A stretch of 64,000 nucleotides of DNA from Sphaerulina vaccinii (Eukaryota; Ascomycota; Dothideomycetes; Mycosphaerellales; Mycosphaerellaceae): NCBI GenBank assembly GCA_022570795.1, contig JAKUDP010000006.1, forward strand, positions 1-64,000. The letters run 5' to 3'. Each line of letters begins with the position of its first letter. Within the stretch, counting starts at the first letter, position 1. Both the position numbers and the translations under genes were made by a program. Of this stretch, positions 32,296 through 42,377 are shown piece by piece. The notes under the pieces were generated by a model. The model made no database searches. It was given only the letters and a program-made list of their open reading frames with translations, and was not told where the DNA came from.

Positions 32296-33819
32296 ACCAC
32301 GAAGGATCCTATAGGCAGAACACATGCTCTTACGGAAGCGGAGCATGCTCCTGCTGAGTCGAGCAGGGACTTTCATGCGTTCACTCGTCTCTTGATCGAT
32401 TTCAGCACGGCAGCACGGATCATCACTGAGACATTACAGTATCTCTGGTCTCAAAAGCCATTGCACTGGCTGATCCGCCACAAAACTATCATTCTTAGCC
32501 TGAACATGATCAACAGGCGGTGATTGTGGTATCATGTGTTAGACCAGAAGCGAAAGTGACGCAGGACAACCGGACAACCACGCAGGAGAACGATCCTGCA
32601 ATACCTCTTGCTACATTCGGGCTTCATACACATCTGCCCCTCCTGGTCGAAAACGCCTTATCGAACACGAGACACGAGACCAAATCCTGCTCATGGTCTC
32701 AACGCCTCCTGGAGCGCCTCTAAAATTGCTTGTGGGGCACTCGGATCTTGCTTTGCTGTTCTCTCAATTGGGTCCTTCAAGGCAACAAATGCCTTGATGA
32801 TCTTCGAGTATGTCTCCGTCACCACGTCGCTTTGGACTGATTTGCTAGGACTCTTGCGCTCCGGGAGATCGGTTTCATTCTTCTGACCAACAGTGTGGAC
32901 ACGAGTCTCATGCTCAACGCCAGGCACCTGATGTCGCTTCTCTCTATCAACATAGAGAACCTCATCCTGCTTCACCAAGCCCTGGTACTGCATTTCCGGG
33001 TTGTTCTGAACTGACTTGTTGGAAGCCTCGTGCTCTAGAACCTTACTACCCTTTTCTGCTCGAACGAGGCTGCCTATAAGAAGAGGAGGACACAATATCC
33101 TTTATTATAAAATAAGAAGAAAATCCTTAAATTATACGAAACCTCCCTGTCTAGGAGAAGAGAATCTCTTATATTGAACGAGGCTTATTACTTCCATATC
33201 CTCACCCCACATACGTGTGCTTAAGCCAAATGTGTAGGCATGTTCCTGCTTCATGCTGCTAACTTTCTGGCATACGTTGTTGTCGTCTTCCATCACTCCT
33301 AATAGGCTAGTCCTCGGCTATGAAGTAGGAAAGAACAGCGGAAGCGTGTTTCATCTCCATTCCGCAGCTTTCCAGCTATCGCGGCTTGCTTCTGCTCTCG
33401 GTATTCTGGTGCCCATCTGATAAGTAGGAGAAGAAAAGAAAGGCCTGAGTCCGTGGCATCTCCAGTCTGCTGATTCTAGGCTTCTGCCCCACGTGTGAGC
33501 TCATACTGGTCTGCTTCGCATCGTACAGCTGGGAATGGATACTCAGAGCCTGAAACGAGTCCATACCGCTGCTTTGATGCTCTTCTCTCACGGTTTCGGT
33601 TTCTAGTCGTTAAGTCGAAAATAGACGGTCCTGGCTGAGGCTATCTCCATCGCATTCCTTTCGTGGTTTCGCCTCGCGTTCTTGATCGTGCTGGCATAGC
33701 CACCCATCAGCGGCTCTCATAAGGCACCACCATATTGGATCATTTGGCAAAAGCCTGGTAGCGCATACCCTTCACTACACAATTATCTGCCCTCATCACT
33801 GTCATACATCTCCAACTGA
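32296..33819. other. Intergenic region with a possible minus-strand exon
   Basis: About 1.5 kb between the HET gene and NF-X1. On the minus strand 33073-32691 is an open, protein-like stretch ending KSVQSDVVTETYSKIIKAFVALKDPIERTAKQDP and ILEALQEALRP. It is preceded by a good 3' splice signal (CTCCTCTTCTTATAG, ending at 33074), so it could be the last exon of a small gene. A donor and first exon could not be fixed: 33096-33180 is AT-rich, and a frame at 33591-33376 might be upstream coding. The rest shows nothing. Confidence 0.35.
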
Positions 33820-36800
33820 TCACTTCTGCTCAGCTTGCTCCACCTCCTCAGCCCAATCCCTGGTCTCAGCACCTTCATCAATCGTCTCATCAACCTTCAG
33901 CACACTCTCAGCTGCAACGCTCTCGTCACCACTGACACCCTCAGGAGGAGTGAGCGGACTCTCAACACCCAAGCCCTCACCATCACTAGCGCTAGCATAT
34001 GCAACACGTTCTTTCTCTTCCTCAGCCACTTCAGCAGCTTCCCAATCATCCACAACAGGTGCAGGCTTGGCTTTCGCAACCTTGACAGGCAAAGCCTTCT
34101 TCGCGAATGTAACCTTGCCTCCAGATAGTGCGGAGAAGGCGTTAGTGGAGCCATAAGTATTGCTTTGCAGCGCGATCCTCGGCGCAGACTTCTTCGCAGC
34201 GACCCTCGACCAGCCATCGGTGCCAGTGCCATCAGATTCGAAGCGCGTGATGTTTAGCGAACTGTCAGTAGTACAGAGCTGCATGCTGCCATAGCCGCGA
34301 TCAGCGATCTTGGTACCCAGTGGGTCTTTGAGGTTGAGTAGCATCCGCTCGAGGTCCTGGGCTGACAGTGTCCGACTAATAGCCTTCAGAACGATATCCT
34401 CACTAGGCAGGAACTCGATGTTGAAGGTGAAAGGATATGCTGTATGCAAGACCGCATCGACTTCTGTTCGAATCTCTTCGATCGTCAGCCCGAAGCGCGG
34501 TTTGGTGATGCGGAAGCTGTTGAAAGGATCGAACGTCTTAGGCGCGGACTTCGATGGCGCGCCTTCATTATCTGAAGCGTTGGTGCTAGCATTGACAGAG
34601 CGTTGTGCCTGTTGTCGCAACCTCAATGCATCTGCGAGAGTCTTATTCGGCGCAGAGACGAATCGTGGAGTCTTCCAGATCATGACGTGACGATGAGGCT
34701 CCGGGTCGACACTCTCCGAGTCCAGTCCGAAGTCCTCTGCTAAAGAATGGATGAAGGATCGCTGCGACGCAGTCATCGGCTTGAAACGGAGACGCTTCTC
34801 ATCGTCAGAATTAGCGAAAACACGAAACTCGCGTTCCTGTGTCTGTCCCCACTTCGTTTGTGTCGCGAACAGGTTGAGCGTCTCGGTCGAGAATGGAACG
34901 TGATCCCCGCCGTCAACGTGAGTGCTTTGATCGATGTTTAGTGCCACGGCCAGCCTGCGGTTCCGCTCGAGCCGTGCACACTCTTCTGTGCATGGAAGAG
35001 ACCTGGCAGTGTTGCCTTCGGTAGTGCTTGATGCTCCGCACTTGACTTCCTGCTTCTGAGCCTGACATTCGCAAGTGATGAAGATCTTGCTGTTACATGG
35101 CTTGGTCTCCTTGCAAGCGAATGGAGCGTGGCAAGGTGCCTCATCCGGATGTCCGCAGATCTTCTTCTCTTTGCCACAAGGCTGAGTACAAGCCTTGCCT
35201 CCAGCATCCTCGCATTGACCCTTTCGATGACATTGCTTGCGACAGAAGTGCACTCCGCACTTCAGCTTCTCTCCACAGATATTGCCACAACTAACATCGC
35301 GAAGCCAGCATTGCTGATTCTTGAGTGCTTTCTTCCCACACATGCACATCTTGGGTGTAAGAAATGGGCACTTTGGGCAAGTGTCTTCATCTTGATGGCA
35401 GTTGTGCGCAACTTGCGGATGACCACAGCTCTTTGGTCGCTCGCAGGTATAGCGGCAAGGCGGTGGCTGAGTGCCGCATGGTAGTGGAGGCTGAAGTACT
35501 GTGCGCTCGCAGTGGCAGGTGATCTCCTCGAAGATGGCTTCTCTGCAGGAGCCACATGGTCCTTTGTGACATAGCTCTTCACAGACGTGGTTGCCGCACT
35601 TCAACAAGCGACCGCACTGCCGAGTACAGATGTGCTCAGCTTCGTAACCTTCCTCTGCTGTTCGTGGAGCTGAGCCCAAAGGTCTGCCTTTCTTGCGGTG
35701 AGATTGTCGTTCACGCGCCTTGGTCTCTCCAGGACAGCAATGTTCATCGCACATGTGCCTACCACAGTTGAGTGTAGTACGGCAAATGCGCATACACTGG
35801 GGTGCCTCATCTCGTCCTTGATGGCACATCGTGGAGTGCGATGACCTTCCACACCGGCAATTGATGGTGACAGTCTGTAGACAAGAGCCGCAATTGCCAA
35901 CATGGCAGATCTGTGGGCACAGATGACCACAAGGCAGTGTCTTGTCGCATGGCTTCGAACAACTTGGAATGTCATCTTCGCATGATGTTCGTGGAGCATC
36001 CGAAAGCTCATTGAGAGGCGTCTTGCCACACGAGCAGTGAGTGACGATGTCCGGTGATCGTGGACAGTGGCCAGCATCCGCGTCCTGAGTATGGCATTGC
36101 TTCTCGCACTTGTGACGACCACAGTCGAATGTGCGGCCACAAGTGCTGCCACAGTCGAAGACACCAGTCCAGGTCTCCAGTAGAACTTCCGAACGTTGCT
36201 GGCGTGGTTCTCCGTCTTCTGCCTCTGCACTTTCCGCGTTTAGCACGTGCTTTCGATTACTCTCCACTGGTGAACCTCGATCACTACACAAGACATCCTT
36301 CTCCATCTGCCCGCAGTAGCATCGCGCGGGCAGTCGGATCTCACAAGGTCCACAAGAGCCCTCGTGGCATGGTCGCTCACACTTGTGCTCGCCGCAGGAC
36401 ATGACAGATCCGCACACCTCTCCACAGCTCCAACCAGACCCGTAGTTCGTCTCCATACAGCGCTTCGTTGATTCGTGCGATCCACAATAGCAGGTCTTGG
36501 TCGGACCCATATGTGTGCATGGTGGACATGGCCCAGCGTGACAAGTCAATTGACAAGGATGTGGGCACTTTCGCACTCTCTCTTTGCCGCACGTCTGCCC
36601 ACAAGAGTGCGGTGGAATACCCTGCAAAGGTCTCGGCTCAGTCTCTTTCTCACACCAGCACGAGTAAGAATGAGGCAAGTCGTCCTTTGGCAGATTGCAG
36701 CCTGGACATCTCCACTGCCGCATTTGTGGCTCTCCATTCGTGTTCGTTTGTGCTGCAGCAGCTCCAGCATTCGAGGACCACTGCTTGATACACTTCAGAT

Positions 36801-37392
36801 GAAAGACAGTCCAGCAAGTATGGCATGACCAGACTTTGGAGTTTCGCAGCACTTCGCTTGTGCAGATGGCGCATTCATAGTGTCGATTGTCGATGTCCTC
36901 GTGAGTCCTGGTGGCGATATCTGGGGCTTGAGACTTCGACATTCGGCGTTGCTTGGGTTGTCGATGTGATCGGGGATCGCGCTCGATTGGCTGTTTCTGG
37001 GTCACATTTTGCACATGTTGCTGTCCTGGCACAAAGATGGGTGCTGCTGCTTGCAGATTTCCATTCGATGTTTCTGAAGTGTTCGTGTCCGCTCGAGTTA
37101 GCGCGCCTCCAAATGCTCTGCCATTCACAGTAGTACGATTCTGCTGCACAGCATTACCACCTCCCCTGCCACCCCTCCCACGACCCCTGCCTCGGCCACC
37201 ACCACGTCCGCCTCGCTGACTTTCTCCATTCTGGCTCGTCTGACCGTTCTCAGTAGAAGCAGTAGGTACAATGCTGGCAGGTCGAAATGCAAGAGCTGCT
37301 TCGTCGCCACCTCCTCGGCGAGAACCTCTTCCTCGTCTTGGCTGTCTTCGTCGTTGTGCGGGCTCCGCCGCTGTCGCAACCGGAGCGTCCAT
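33820..37392 (-). CDS. FAP1: NF-X1-type zinc finger protein with RING-like and R3H domains
   Basis: About 1190 codons from the ATG at 37392 (MDAPVATAAEPAQ); the frame is open 345 bases further upstream, but that part reads like 5' UTR. Gly/Arg-rich RGG-type N-terminus (residues ~10-100), a RING/PHD-like finger near 170-235 (CAICTSEVLRNSKVWSCHTC, HLKCIKQW, WRCPGCN), then an array of NF-X1 zinc fingers (C-x-H-x-C type; for example CGKERVRKCPHPCQLTCH, CGRHKCEKQCH, CGNHVCEELCH) to about residue 800. R3H domain near 880 (MTASQRSFIHSLAEDFGL, then HRHVMIWK). The yeast relative Fap1 binds the FKBP12 prolyl isomerase, and human NFX1 is a DNA/RNA-binding E3-like regulator. Divergent neighbour: the PPWD1 gene, 459 bp away. 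Confidence 0.92.
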   Translation of the reverse strand: MDAPVATAAEPAQRRRQPRRGRGSRRGGGDEAALAFRPASIVPTASTENGQTSQNGESQRGGRGGGRGRGRGRGGRGGGNAVQQNRTTVNGRAFGGALTRADTNTSETSNGNLQAAAPIFVPGQQHVQNVTQKQPIERDPRSHRQPKQRRMSKSQAPDIATRTHEDIDNRHYECAICTSEVLRNSKVWSCHTCWTVFHLKCIKQWSSNAGAAAAQTNTNGEPQMRQWRCPGCNLPKDDLPHSYSCWCEKETEPRPLQGIPPHSCGQTCGKERVRKCPHPCQLTCHAGPCPPCTHMGPTKTCYCGSHESTKRCMETNYGSGWSCGEVCGSVMSCGEHKCERPCHEGSCGPCEIRLPARCYCGQMEKDVLCSDRGSPVESNRKHVLNAESAEAEDGEPRQQRSEVLLETWTGVFDCGSTCGRTFDCGRHKCEKQCHTQDADAGHCPRSPDIVTHCSCGKTPLNELSDAPRTSCEDDIPSCSKPCDKTLPCGHLCPQICHVGNCGSCLQTVTINCRCGRSSHSTMCHQGRDEAPQCMRICRTTLNCGRHMCDEHCCPGETKARERQSHRKKGRPLGSAPRTAEEGYEAEHICTRQCGRLLKCGNHVCEELCHKGPCGSCREAIFEEITCHCERTVLQPPLPCGTQPPPCRYTCERPKSCGHPQVAHNCHQDEDTCPKCPFLTPKMCMCGKKALKNQQCWLRDVSCGNICGEKLKCGVHFCRKQCHRKGQCEDAGGKACTQPCGKEKKICGHPDEAPCHAPFACKETKPCNSKIFITCECQAQKQEVKCGASSTTEGNTARSLPCTEECARLERNRRLAVALNIDQSTHVDGGDHVPFSTETLNLFATQTKWGQTQEREFRVFANSDDEKRLRFKPMTASQRSFIHSLAEDFGLDSESVDPEPHRHVMIWKTPRFVSAPNKTLADALRLRQQAQRSVNASTNASDNEGAPSKSAPKTFDPFNSFRITKPRFGLTIEEIRTEVDAVLHTAYPFTFNIEFLPSEDIVLKAISRTLSAQDLERMLLNLKDPLGTKIADRGYGSMQLCTTDSSLNITRFESDGTGTDGWSRVAAKKSAPRIALQSNTYGSTNAFSALSGGKVTFAKKALPVKVAKAKPAPVVDDWEAAEVAEEEKERVAYASASDGEGLGVESPLTPPEGVSGDESVAAESVLKVDETIDEGAETRDWAEEVEQAEQK

Positions 37393-37851
37393 AACTGTGG
37401 TGGCGTGAGAATTAGCAGCCAACGTCGCTGGCTGCTCCAGACCTGCTTGGAGATCTGGTAGAGTGATGGAAGTCCCAAGCTGATATCTTTCTCTCTGACT
37501 GTAGTACAGTATGATGCTGTGGCGTGCTGTAGAATTGTCTTCAAATTGCACAAGGAAGCAAAGGAAAGTGCAGGCTCTAATAATGTCGGCCTTGCTGAAC
37601 AGTGTAAAGCAACAAACACGTCCGCAGCAGTAAGTGACAGAAAGTGAGTCAGTGGATGTCGACAGGATGGAGGTGGCTGTGAATAAAATGATGCTTGTCG
37701 TTCCTGTGGCGAAGTGCTTAGTCGTAATGACTAACATATCCCGGCGAAGTGGTAGAAGCTAAACTACTTTGGGGGCTCGGATGTCGGCAAGTCTGGCACC
37801 TTAGCGAACTTCACAAAATATCGGAGCTGTCTGCATATCAAGCACGACACA
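37393..37851. promoter_or_regulatory. Shared promoter region of the divergent NF-X1 and PPWD1 genes
   Basis: 459 bp separate the two start codons, which face away from each other, so both promoters and 5' UTRs must fit here. No strong TATA box or known factor site stands out. The minus-strand frame of NF-X1 is fortuitously open through much of it. Confidence 0.5.
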
Positions 37852-39744
37852 ATGGCAGAAGACGCGCCGCAAGGAACGAAGCGATCGCGGGATGAAGCTG
37901 AGCAGGAAAGAGCCACCGACGACCACAATTCCGAATCGAGCGACGATGATCTTGGTCCAGCACTTCCATCGGCAGAAGCGCCCAAGAAGAAGAGACGGAG
38001 ACTGCCATATGAGAAGCAACACATCGCTGCTCTCCCTTCGGCGACACGATACTCGAAGTCGTTGATGCACCGCGACCAACTCTCCTTCTGCACCTTCACA
38101 CCACACACCGACTTCCTCATCACGAGTTCCATTAATGGATATGTCAAATTCTGGAAGAAGACGTCAGGCGGCATTGAGTTCGTCAAGGAATACAAGGCAC
38201 ATGAAGGCGAGATCAGGAGTGTCACTGTGAGCGCGGATGGAAGGAGCTATGCCAGTCTTGGAGTGGACAACACCATCAAGATCTTCGATGTCGCCACGTT
38301 CGATCTGCTAGCGATGCTGGAGCCGAAGAAGCCAGCCAAGACGATATGCTTCGTTCATGGTCATGGCACTTCATTTCCTCTGCTTGCTGTGTCGAACGAG
38401 GAAGATGGTGGCATCAATATCTATGATGGGAGAGGCGAGAACGGCGAGCCAATGCACACCATCGCATCTCTGCACCGGAAACCTGTGCACATCATGGCCT
38501 ACAACAATGCATTCGATTGTGTGTTGTCTGCTGATGAAAGCGGCATGTTGGAGTACTGGCAGCCTGCAGCGCCATTCGAGAAGCCGAGCAATGTGTGGGA
38601 CATGAAGAGCTCCACCAACCTGTTCGAATTCAAGAAGGCAAAGGCTGTGCCATCGTCAGTCACCATATCGCCATCTGGAGAACAGTTCGCCACATTCTCT
38701 ATCCCGGATCGCAAAGTTCGCATCTTCAACTTCGCCACTGGAAAGCTTCATCGCACATACGATGAAAGCATAGCAACCATCAACGACATGCAACAAGCTG
38801 GCACCTTGAGCGCCACACCACTGGACGCAATCGAGTTCGGTCGGCGAATCGCTGTTGAACGAGAACTGGACAATCCTGCGATCCGATCACGATTTAACAT
38901 CATCTTCGATGAAAGCGGCCACTTCATCATGTACGGCAGCATCCTCGGCACCAAAGTCATCAACACCTTTTCCAATCGCTTAGTGAAGCTATACGGTCGT
39001 GACGAGCCCTTCCGGCCACTCAACCTAGCTCTATACCAAGGCCAACCGGACAAGAAAGCATTCACGACAGTGCAAATGGCTGCATCAGAGAACCCTTTGT
39101 TAGCAGAAGCTGCCGCAAGAGATGCCATGCTGGTGGCAACTGGCTCAGGCAAAGTACGCTTCTACATGTTCACCAACGACGACAGTGTCTCCAAATCAGA
39201 TCGTGACATCCACAACGAGAAGCCTCGCGCATTGGGCACGAACAAGAAGAACCAGGAAGCCGAGCGTGAGGCGAAGATGGGCAGCACAGCAACAATACAC
39301 ACCACGATGGGTGACATCAGCATACGCCTGTACCCTCAACACGCACCCAAAGCCGTCGAGAACTTCACAACACATTCTAAAAACAACTACTACAACGGCA
39401 TAATCTTCCATCGAGTAATCCGGAAGTTCATGATCCAGACAGGAGATCCTCTAGGCGACGGCACAGGTGGCGAGTCTATCTGGGGCAAAGAGTTCGAAGA
39501 TGAGTTCACGCCTGAGCTGCGCCATGACAAGCCTTACATGGTCAGCATGGCCAACGCAGGGCCGAAGACGAACGCTTCGCAGTTCTTCATCACGACTGAA
39601 AGAGCTCCGTGGTTGGACGATAAGCATACTATCTTTGGAAGGGTAGTAAAAGGCATGGATGTTGTGCATCAGATTGAAAATACGAAAGTGTGGAAGGAGA
39701 AGCCGGTGGATGATATCAAGATTGTCAACATCAGTGTCGAGTAG
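37852..39744 (+). CDS. PPWD1: PPWD1-type peptidyl-prolyl cis-trans isomerase (WD40 plus cyclophilin)
   Basis: 630 codons without introns. Acidic/basic N-terminus with a probable nuclear signal (KKKRRR, about residue 43-49), WD40 repeats in residues ~80-330 (LITSSINGYVKFWKK, GEIRSVTVSADGRSYASLGVDNTIKIFDV), a helical linker, then a cyclophilin domain from about 478. The cyclophilin keeps the active-site residues: FHRVIRKFMIQTGDPLGDGTGG (Arg, Phe, Gln), MANAGPKTNASQFFIT, and WLDDKHTIFGRV (Trp and His). PPWD1 proteins associate with the spliceosome and catalyse proline isomerisation. Length and domain order match the family. Confidence 0.95.
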   Translation: MAEDAPQGTKRSRDEAEQERATDDHNSESSDDDLGPALPSAEAPKKKRRRLPYEKQHIAALPSATRYSKSLMHRDQLSFCTFTPHTDFLITSSINGYVKFWKKTSGGIEFVKEYKAHEGEIRSVTVSADGRSYASLGVDNTIKIFDVATFDLLAMLEPKKPAKTICFVHGHGTSFPLLAVSNEEDGGINIYDGRGENGEPMHTIASLHRKPVHIMAYNNAFDCVLSADESGMLEYWQPAAPFEKPSNVWDMKSSTNLFEFKKAKAVPSSVTISPSGEQFATFSIPDRKVRIFNFATGKLHRTYDESIATINDMQQAGTLSATPLDAIEFGRRIAVERELDNPAIRSRFNIIFDESGHFIMYGSILGTKVINTFSNRLVKLYGRDEPFRPLNLALYQGQPDKKAFTTVQMAASENPLLAEAAARDAMLVATGSGKVRFYMFTNDDSVSKSDRDIHNEKPRALGTNKKNQEAEREAKMGSTATIHTTMGDISIRLYPQHAPKAVENFTTHSKNNYYNGIIFHRVIRKFMIQTGDPLGDGTGGESIWGKEFEDEFTPELRHDKPYMVSMANAGPKTNASQFFITTERAPWLDDKHTIFGRVVKGMDVVHQIENTKVWKEKPVDDIKIVNISVE

Positions 39745-40437
39745 GACATTCGAGCTGGAAATCACGCTGCCACGTACCCAGACCGGTGATCACGGAGTAG
39801 AAATGATGTTCGGAGAGGATCTTCGACCTTTGACTGGATGCAGTAGACACGGACGCGCTGCGCTTGACCTACAGCAGGGAGCCAGACAATGACAATGGAC
39901 ACCAGTATGCAGCTGCGTGGGCGTCTGGAAGCTAGAACGGCAAGCGTCGAACGTTTTCGCACTCCTCTTGTCTTGTCTCATGTTTGGACGCCAGCAAACA
40001 ACACATTCCACGCCTTTAGGCTGTTGAACCGAAGTTTCCTCCTGCTACTACAACTGCATAGTCCCTTTCTCCCTATCATCACCTCTTCTGGACTATACTC
40101 AACATCATGAAAATAGAACCGGAAGCATACACCCTGCGTTATGTCTAGACATGCCGTTGCGCAACGAGAACGACATCGGGAGTAGACCTGGCCGAAGTGA
40201 GACGATCCGAACTACAAGACAGGCACGCAGTCCCTGTTGCGCTCTTACTTCTCACTTGCCTCACTTTGGAAGCGACAACTGCACAACCTCGAGTCCTCGT
40301 TCACCACGTCCGTTCGAAGTGAAGCGCAGGAAAGTGAAAACGGTCATGCGGGTAAAGCGGGATCCAGCAAAGCTGTTTTGTTGTGTACTTCTTCTCTGGA
40401 GTTTTCCATCCAGCGCTCCAAACACATCGCCACAGCC
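39745..40437 (+). other. Intergenic and 5' UTR region before the F-box-like gene
   Basis: About 690 bp. The frame of the next gene is open back to an ATG at 40237, but the 67 codons before 40438 lack domain character and are taken as 5' UTR. Nothing else is visible. Confidence 0.4.
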
Positions 40438-41679
40438 ATGGCTTCGAACACTATCACCACCGCCGATTCATCATCAGGTATTGTCGAAATGACTCCGCCG
40501 CGACTCGACGCCTCGACCAGCGCCACCCCCACGAAAGCCGCCGAACCACGACTTGGAAAGCTGCCTGCGGAGTTGCACATCAAGATCGCCGAGCAGCTCG
40601 TGCTGTCCGAGGGCAGGGACTGGAACACAGGGGGCCTGATATCGCTCCGCCAGGTCTGCCGTTCCCTCAATGCAGACACGATTGATGTGTTCGCGGAATA
40701 TTGCTTCCATTCCAGGCATTGCTGCGTGAGCATTTCCGATCTTAACATAAGCCGGCTTGAGACGTTCACCAAGATCAGCAAGATTCCAAAACTCGCTCAA
40801 CATATCAAAATCATTGAATTCCGCTCTTCAGCTGCCGACGACCGTCAGTGGTCACTTGCACTTGATCAGGATTTCAGCAAGCTACTCATGGCTATACTTA
40901 ACAGACTAGCACATCTTGGGTCTGCAAAAGAAGTCTCACTTGCCGGCGACGGCATCGGTCGCGATTACGCTTTCATGACCTTGGCGGATTCTGGGCTTCA
41001 GGTCAAGAGGTTGACACTTCCACTGGAATGGACATCGCATTCACGCGCTTGCACGTCAGATCACCTGCTCGGAAAGTTTCAGAAGATGTGTTACAGCGTG
41101 AAGACCCTGAGTCTTCACGGCCAGGACGGAAAACCGCCTAGATTTCGTAGCACGCTGCAAGACGTATCTGCGAGCATGATCTACGCATGTGCGGAGCTTG
41201 AAGCACTCAACTTGCACTGCATTTCCATCACTCGCAGAACGGTGAATGATCTCCCGTCCACCGCCCTTCGCAAGCTGCGCCTCTCCTCTTCGGACATCGA
41301 TGGAGCGGACTTGATCCACTTTCTCAACAAGCACAAAGACTGCCTCCGCAATCTCGAGCTCGAGGCTGTCGAGCTCTCTCTTCACGGTTCCTGGCAACGC
41401 ATCATGACATGGCTTCACACGAACACCAATCTTTCGACACTCACGTTCCGCAATCTGACTGTCGCCACAAGGGGCCCACACGCTCATCTTGAGAAGTATC
41501 TCTTCGTGGACGGGACTAGGACCAAGGAATATCCGATCAAGCTTTTCGCTACTCAGCCTCCAAAGCAACCCTACTCCATCGCGGTTGTGGATGACATTGA
41601 TCTGGTAAAGAAGGAGCTGGTGGGCGCATCCCGCAATGGCACGGAGGCGCTGCATCGATCGAGTCGATTTTATCCTTGA
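40438..41679 (+). CDS. F-box-like protein with leucine-rich repeat character
   Basis: 413 codons from the ATG at 40438 (MASNTITTADSSS, in a GCCATGG context); an in-frame ATG at 40237 would add 67 residues. After a low-complexity N-terminus, LGKLPAELHIKIAEQLVLSEGRDWNTGGLISLRQVCRSLN (about residues 38-78) fits the F-box pattern of fungal substrate adaptors (LPxEL... LxxVCRxxx). The rest has irregular LRR-like spacing (VKTLSLHG, LEALNLHCISI, LRKLRLSSSDIDG, LRNLELEAVEL, LSTLTFRNLTV). Such proteins usually link SKP1-cullin ligases to targets; no specific target can be named. Confidence 0.75.
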   Translation: MASNTITTADSSSGIVEMTPPRLDASTSATPTKAAEPRLGKLPAELHIKIAEQLVLSEGRDWNTGGLISLRQVCRSLNADTIDVFAEYCFHSRHCCVSISDLNISRLETFTKISKIPKLAQHIKIIEFRSSAADDRQWSLALDQDFSKLLMAILNRLAHLGSAKEVSLAGDGIGRDYAFMTLADSGLQVKRLTLPLEWTSHSRACTSDHLLGKFQKMCYSVKTLSLHGQDGKPPRFRSTLQDVSASMIYACAELEALNLHCISITRRTVNDLPSTALRKLRLSSSDIDGADLIHFLNKHKDCLRNLELEAVELSLHGSWQRIMTWLHTNTNLSTLTFRNLTVATRGPHAHLEKYLFVDGTRTKEYPIKLFATQPPKQPYSIAVVDDIDLVKKELVGASRNGTEALHRSSRFYP

Positions 41680-42377
41680 GCAACCTGCGGTAGCGATCAA
41701 GATCAGGTGCCGGATATTCTGGTAGAAACTCACAGGTCGCTTTCACTGGCTATGAGGGCCGCTCTAGCATATGGCGATAGGGAGCAAACGGCTTCTTGGA
41801 GGTGTTGGATATGGCGTAGCGCAGCGATAGCGATTCTTCGTTGGCTCGATGGTCCTCCAACGGCTAGGGCTGGAGCCTTCGGATGACACGGCAAACTCGA
41901 AGCTTGAGTGAAGCAATGGATCAAGCTCGAAAACGGATACACTGTAGAGCATATAGCTCTCGTATCATCATATCCGCCTGCTTTCCTATGTATACTCCGC
42001 ATTGCACCGGGGCCGTGATGAGCCGCGCAGAAGTTCAGCGAACCATAACGTGGAAAGTTCGGCCCGCTACCAGCTCCATATAGACATTGCTTCGGTACAA
42101 CCATCGCGGGAGACCGAATAGTGTGCCTGAACCACCGGCACGCTCCTGACCATGACCGCTCACGCACCGATAGACGCGCCGTTGCCAAAATTCCGAGCAT
42201 CGTGGCGCCCATTCTATGCTCAATATACGCATAGACTTCCACGTAACCATACTGACAATATGCTACAGCCCGTACACGTCCGCCTAGAGCGACGGACAAT
42301 GAAGCCCTGCCGTAATGTTCCCCCTCTTCCATTAGTACGTTGCTTCACTGCGACAACCTCTCGCTACGCCGGTCTCA
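41680..42377. other. Intergenic region, nothing recognised
   Basis: About 700 bp. A long minus-strand frame (42332-41730) is present but has no domain features or codon character and overlaps probable promoter and 3' UTR sequence. No RNA gene or repeat is visible. Confidence 0.4.

Noticed and set aside
37764..38225. Minus-strand frame at the PPWD1 start
   Set aside because: Antisense shadow of the PPWD1 N-terminus.
41730..42332. 200-codon minus-strand frame
   Set aside because: No domain, odd composition, lies over promoter and 3' UTR sequence of two plus-strand genes.
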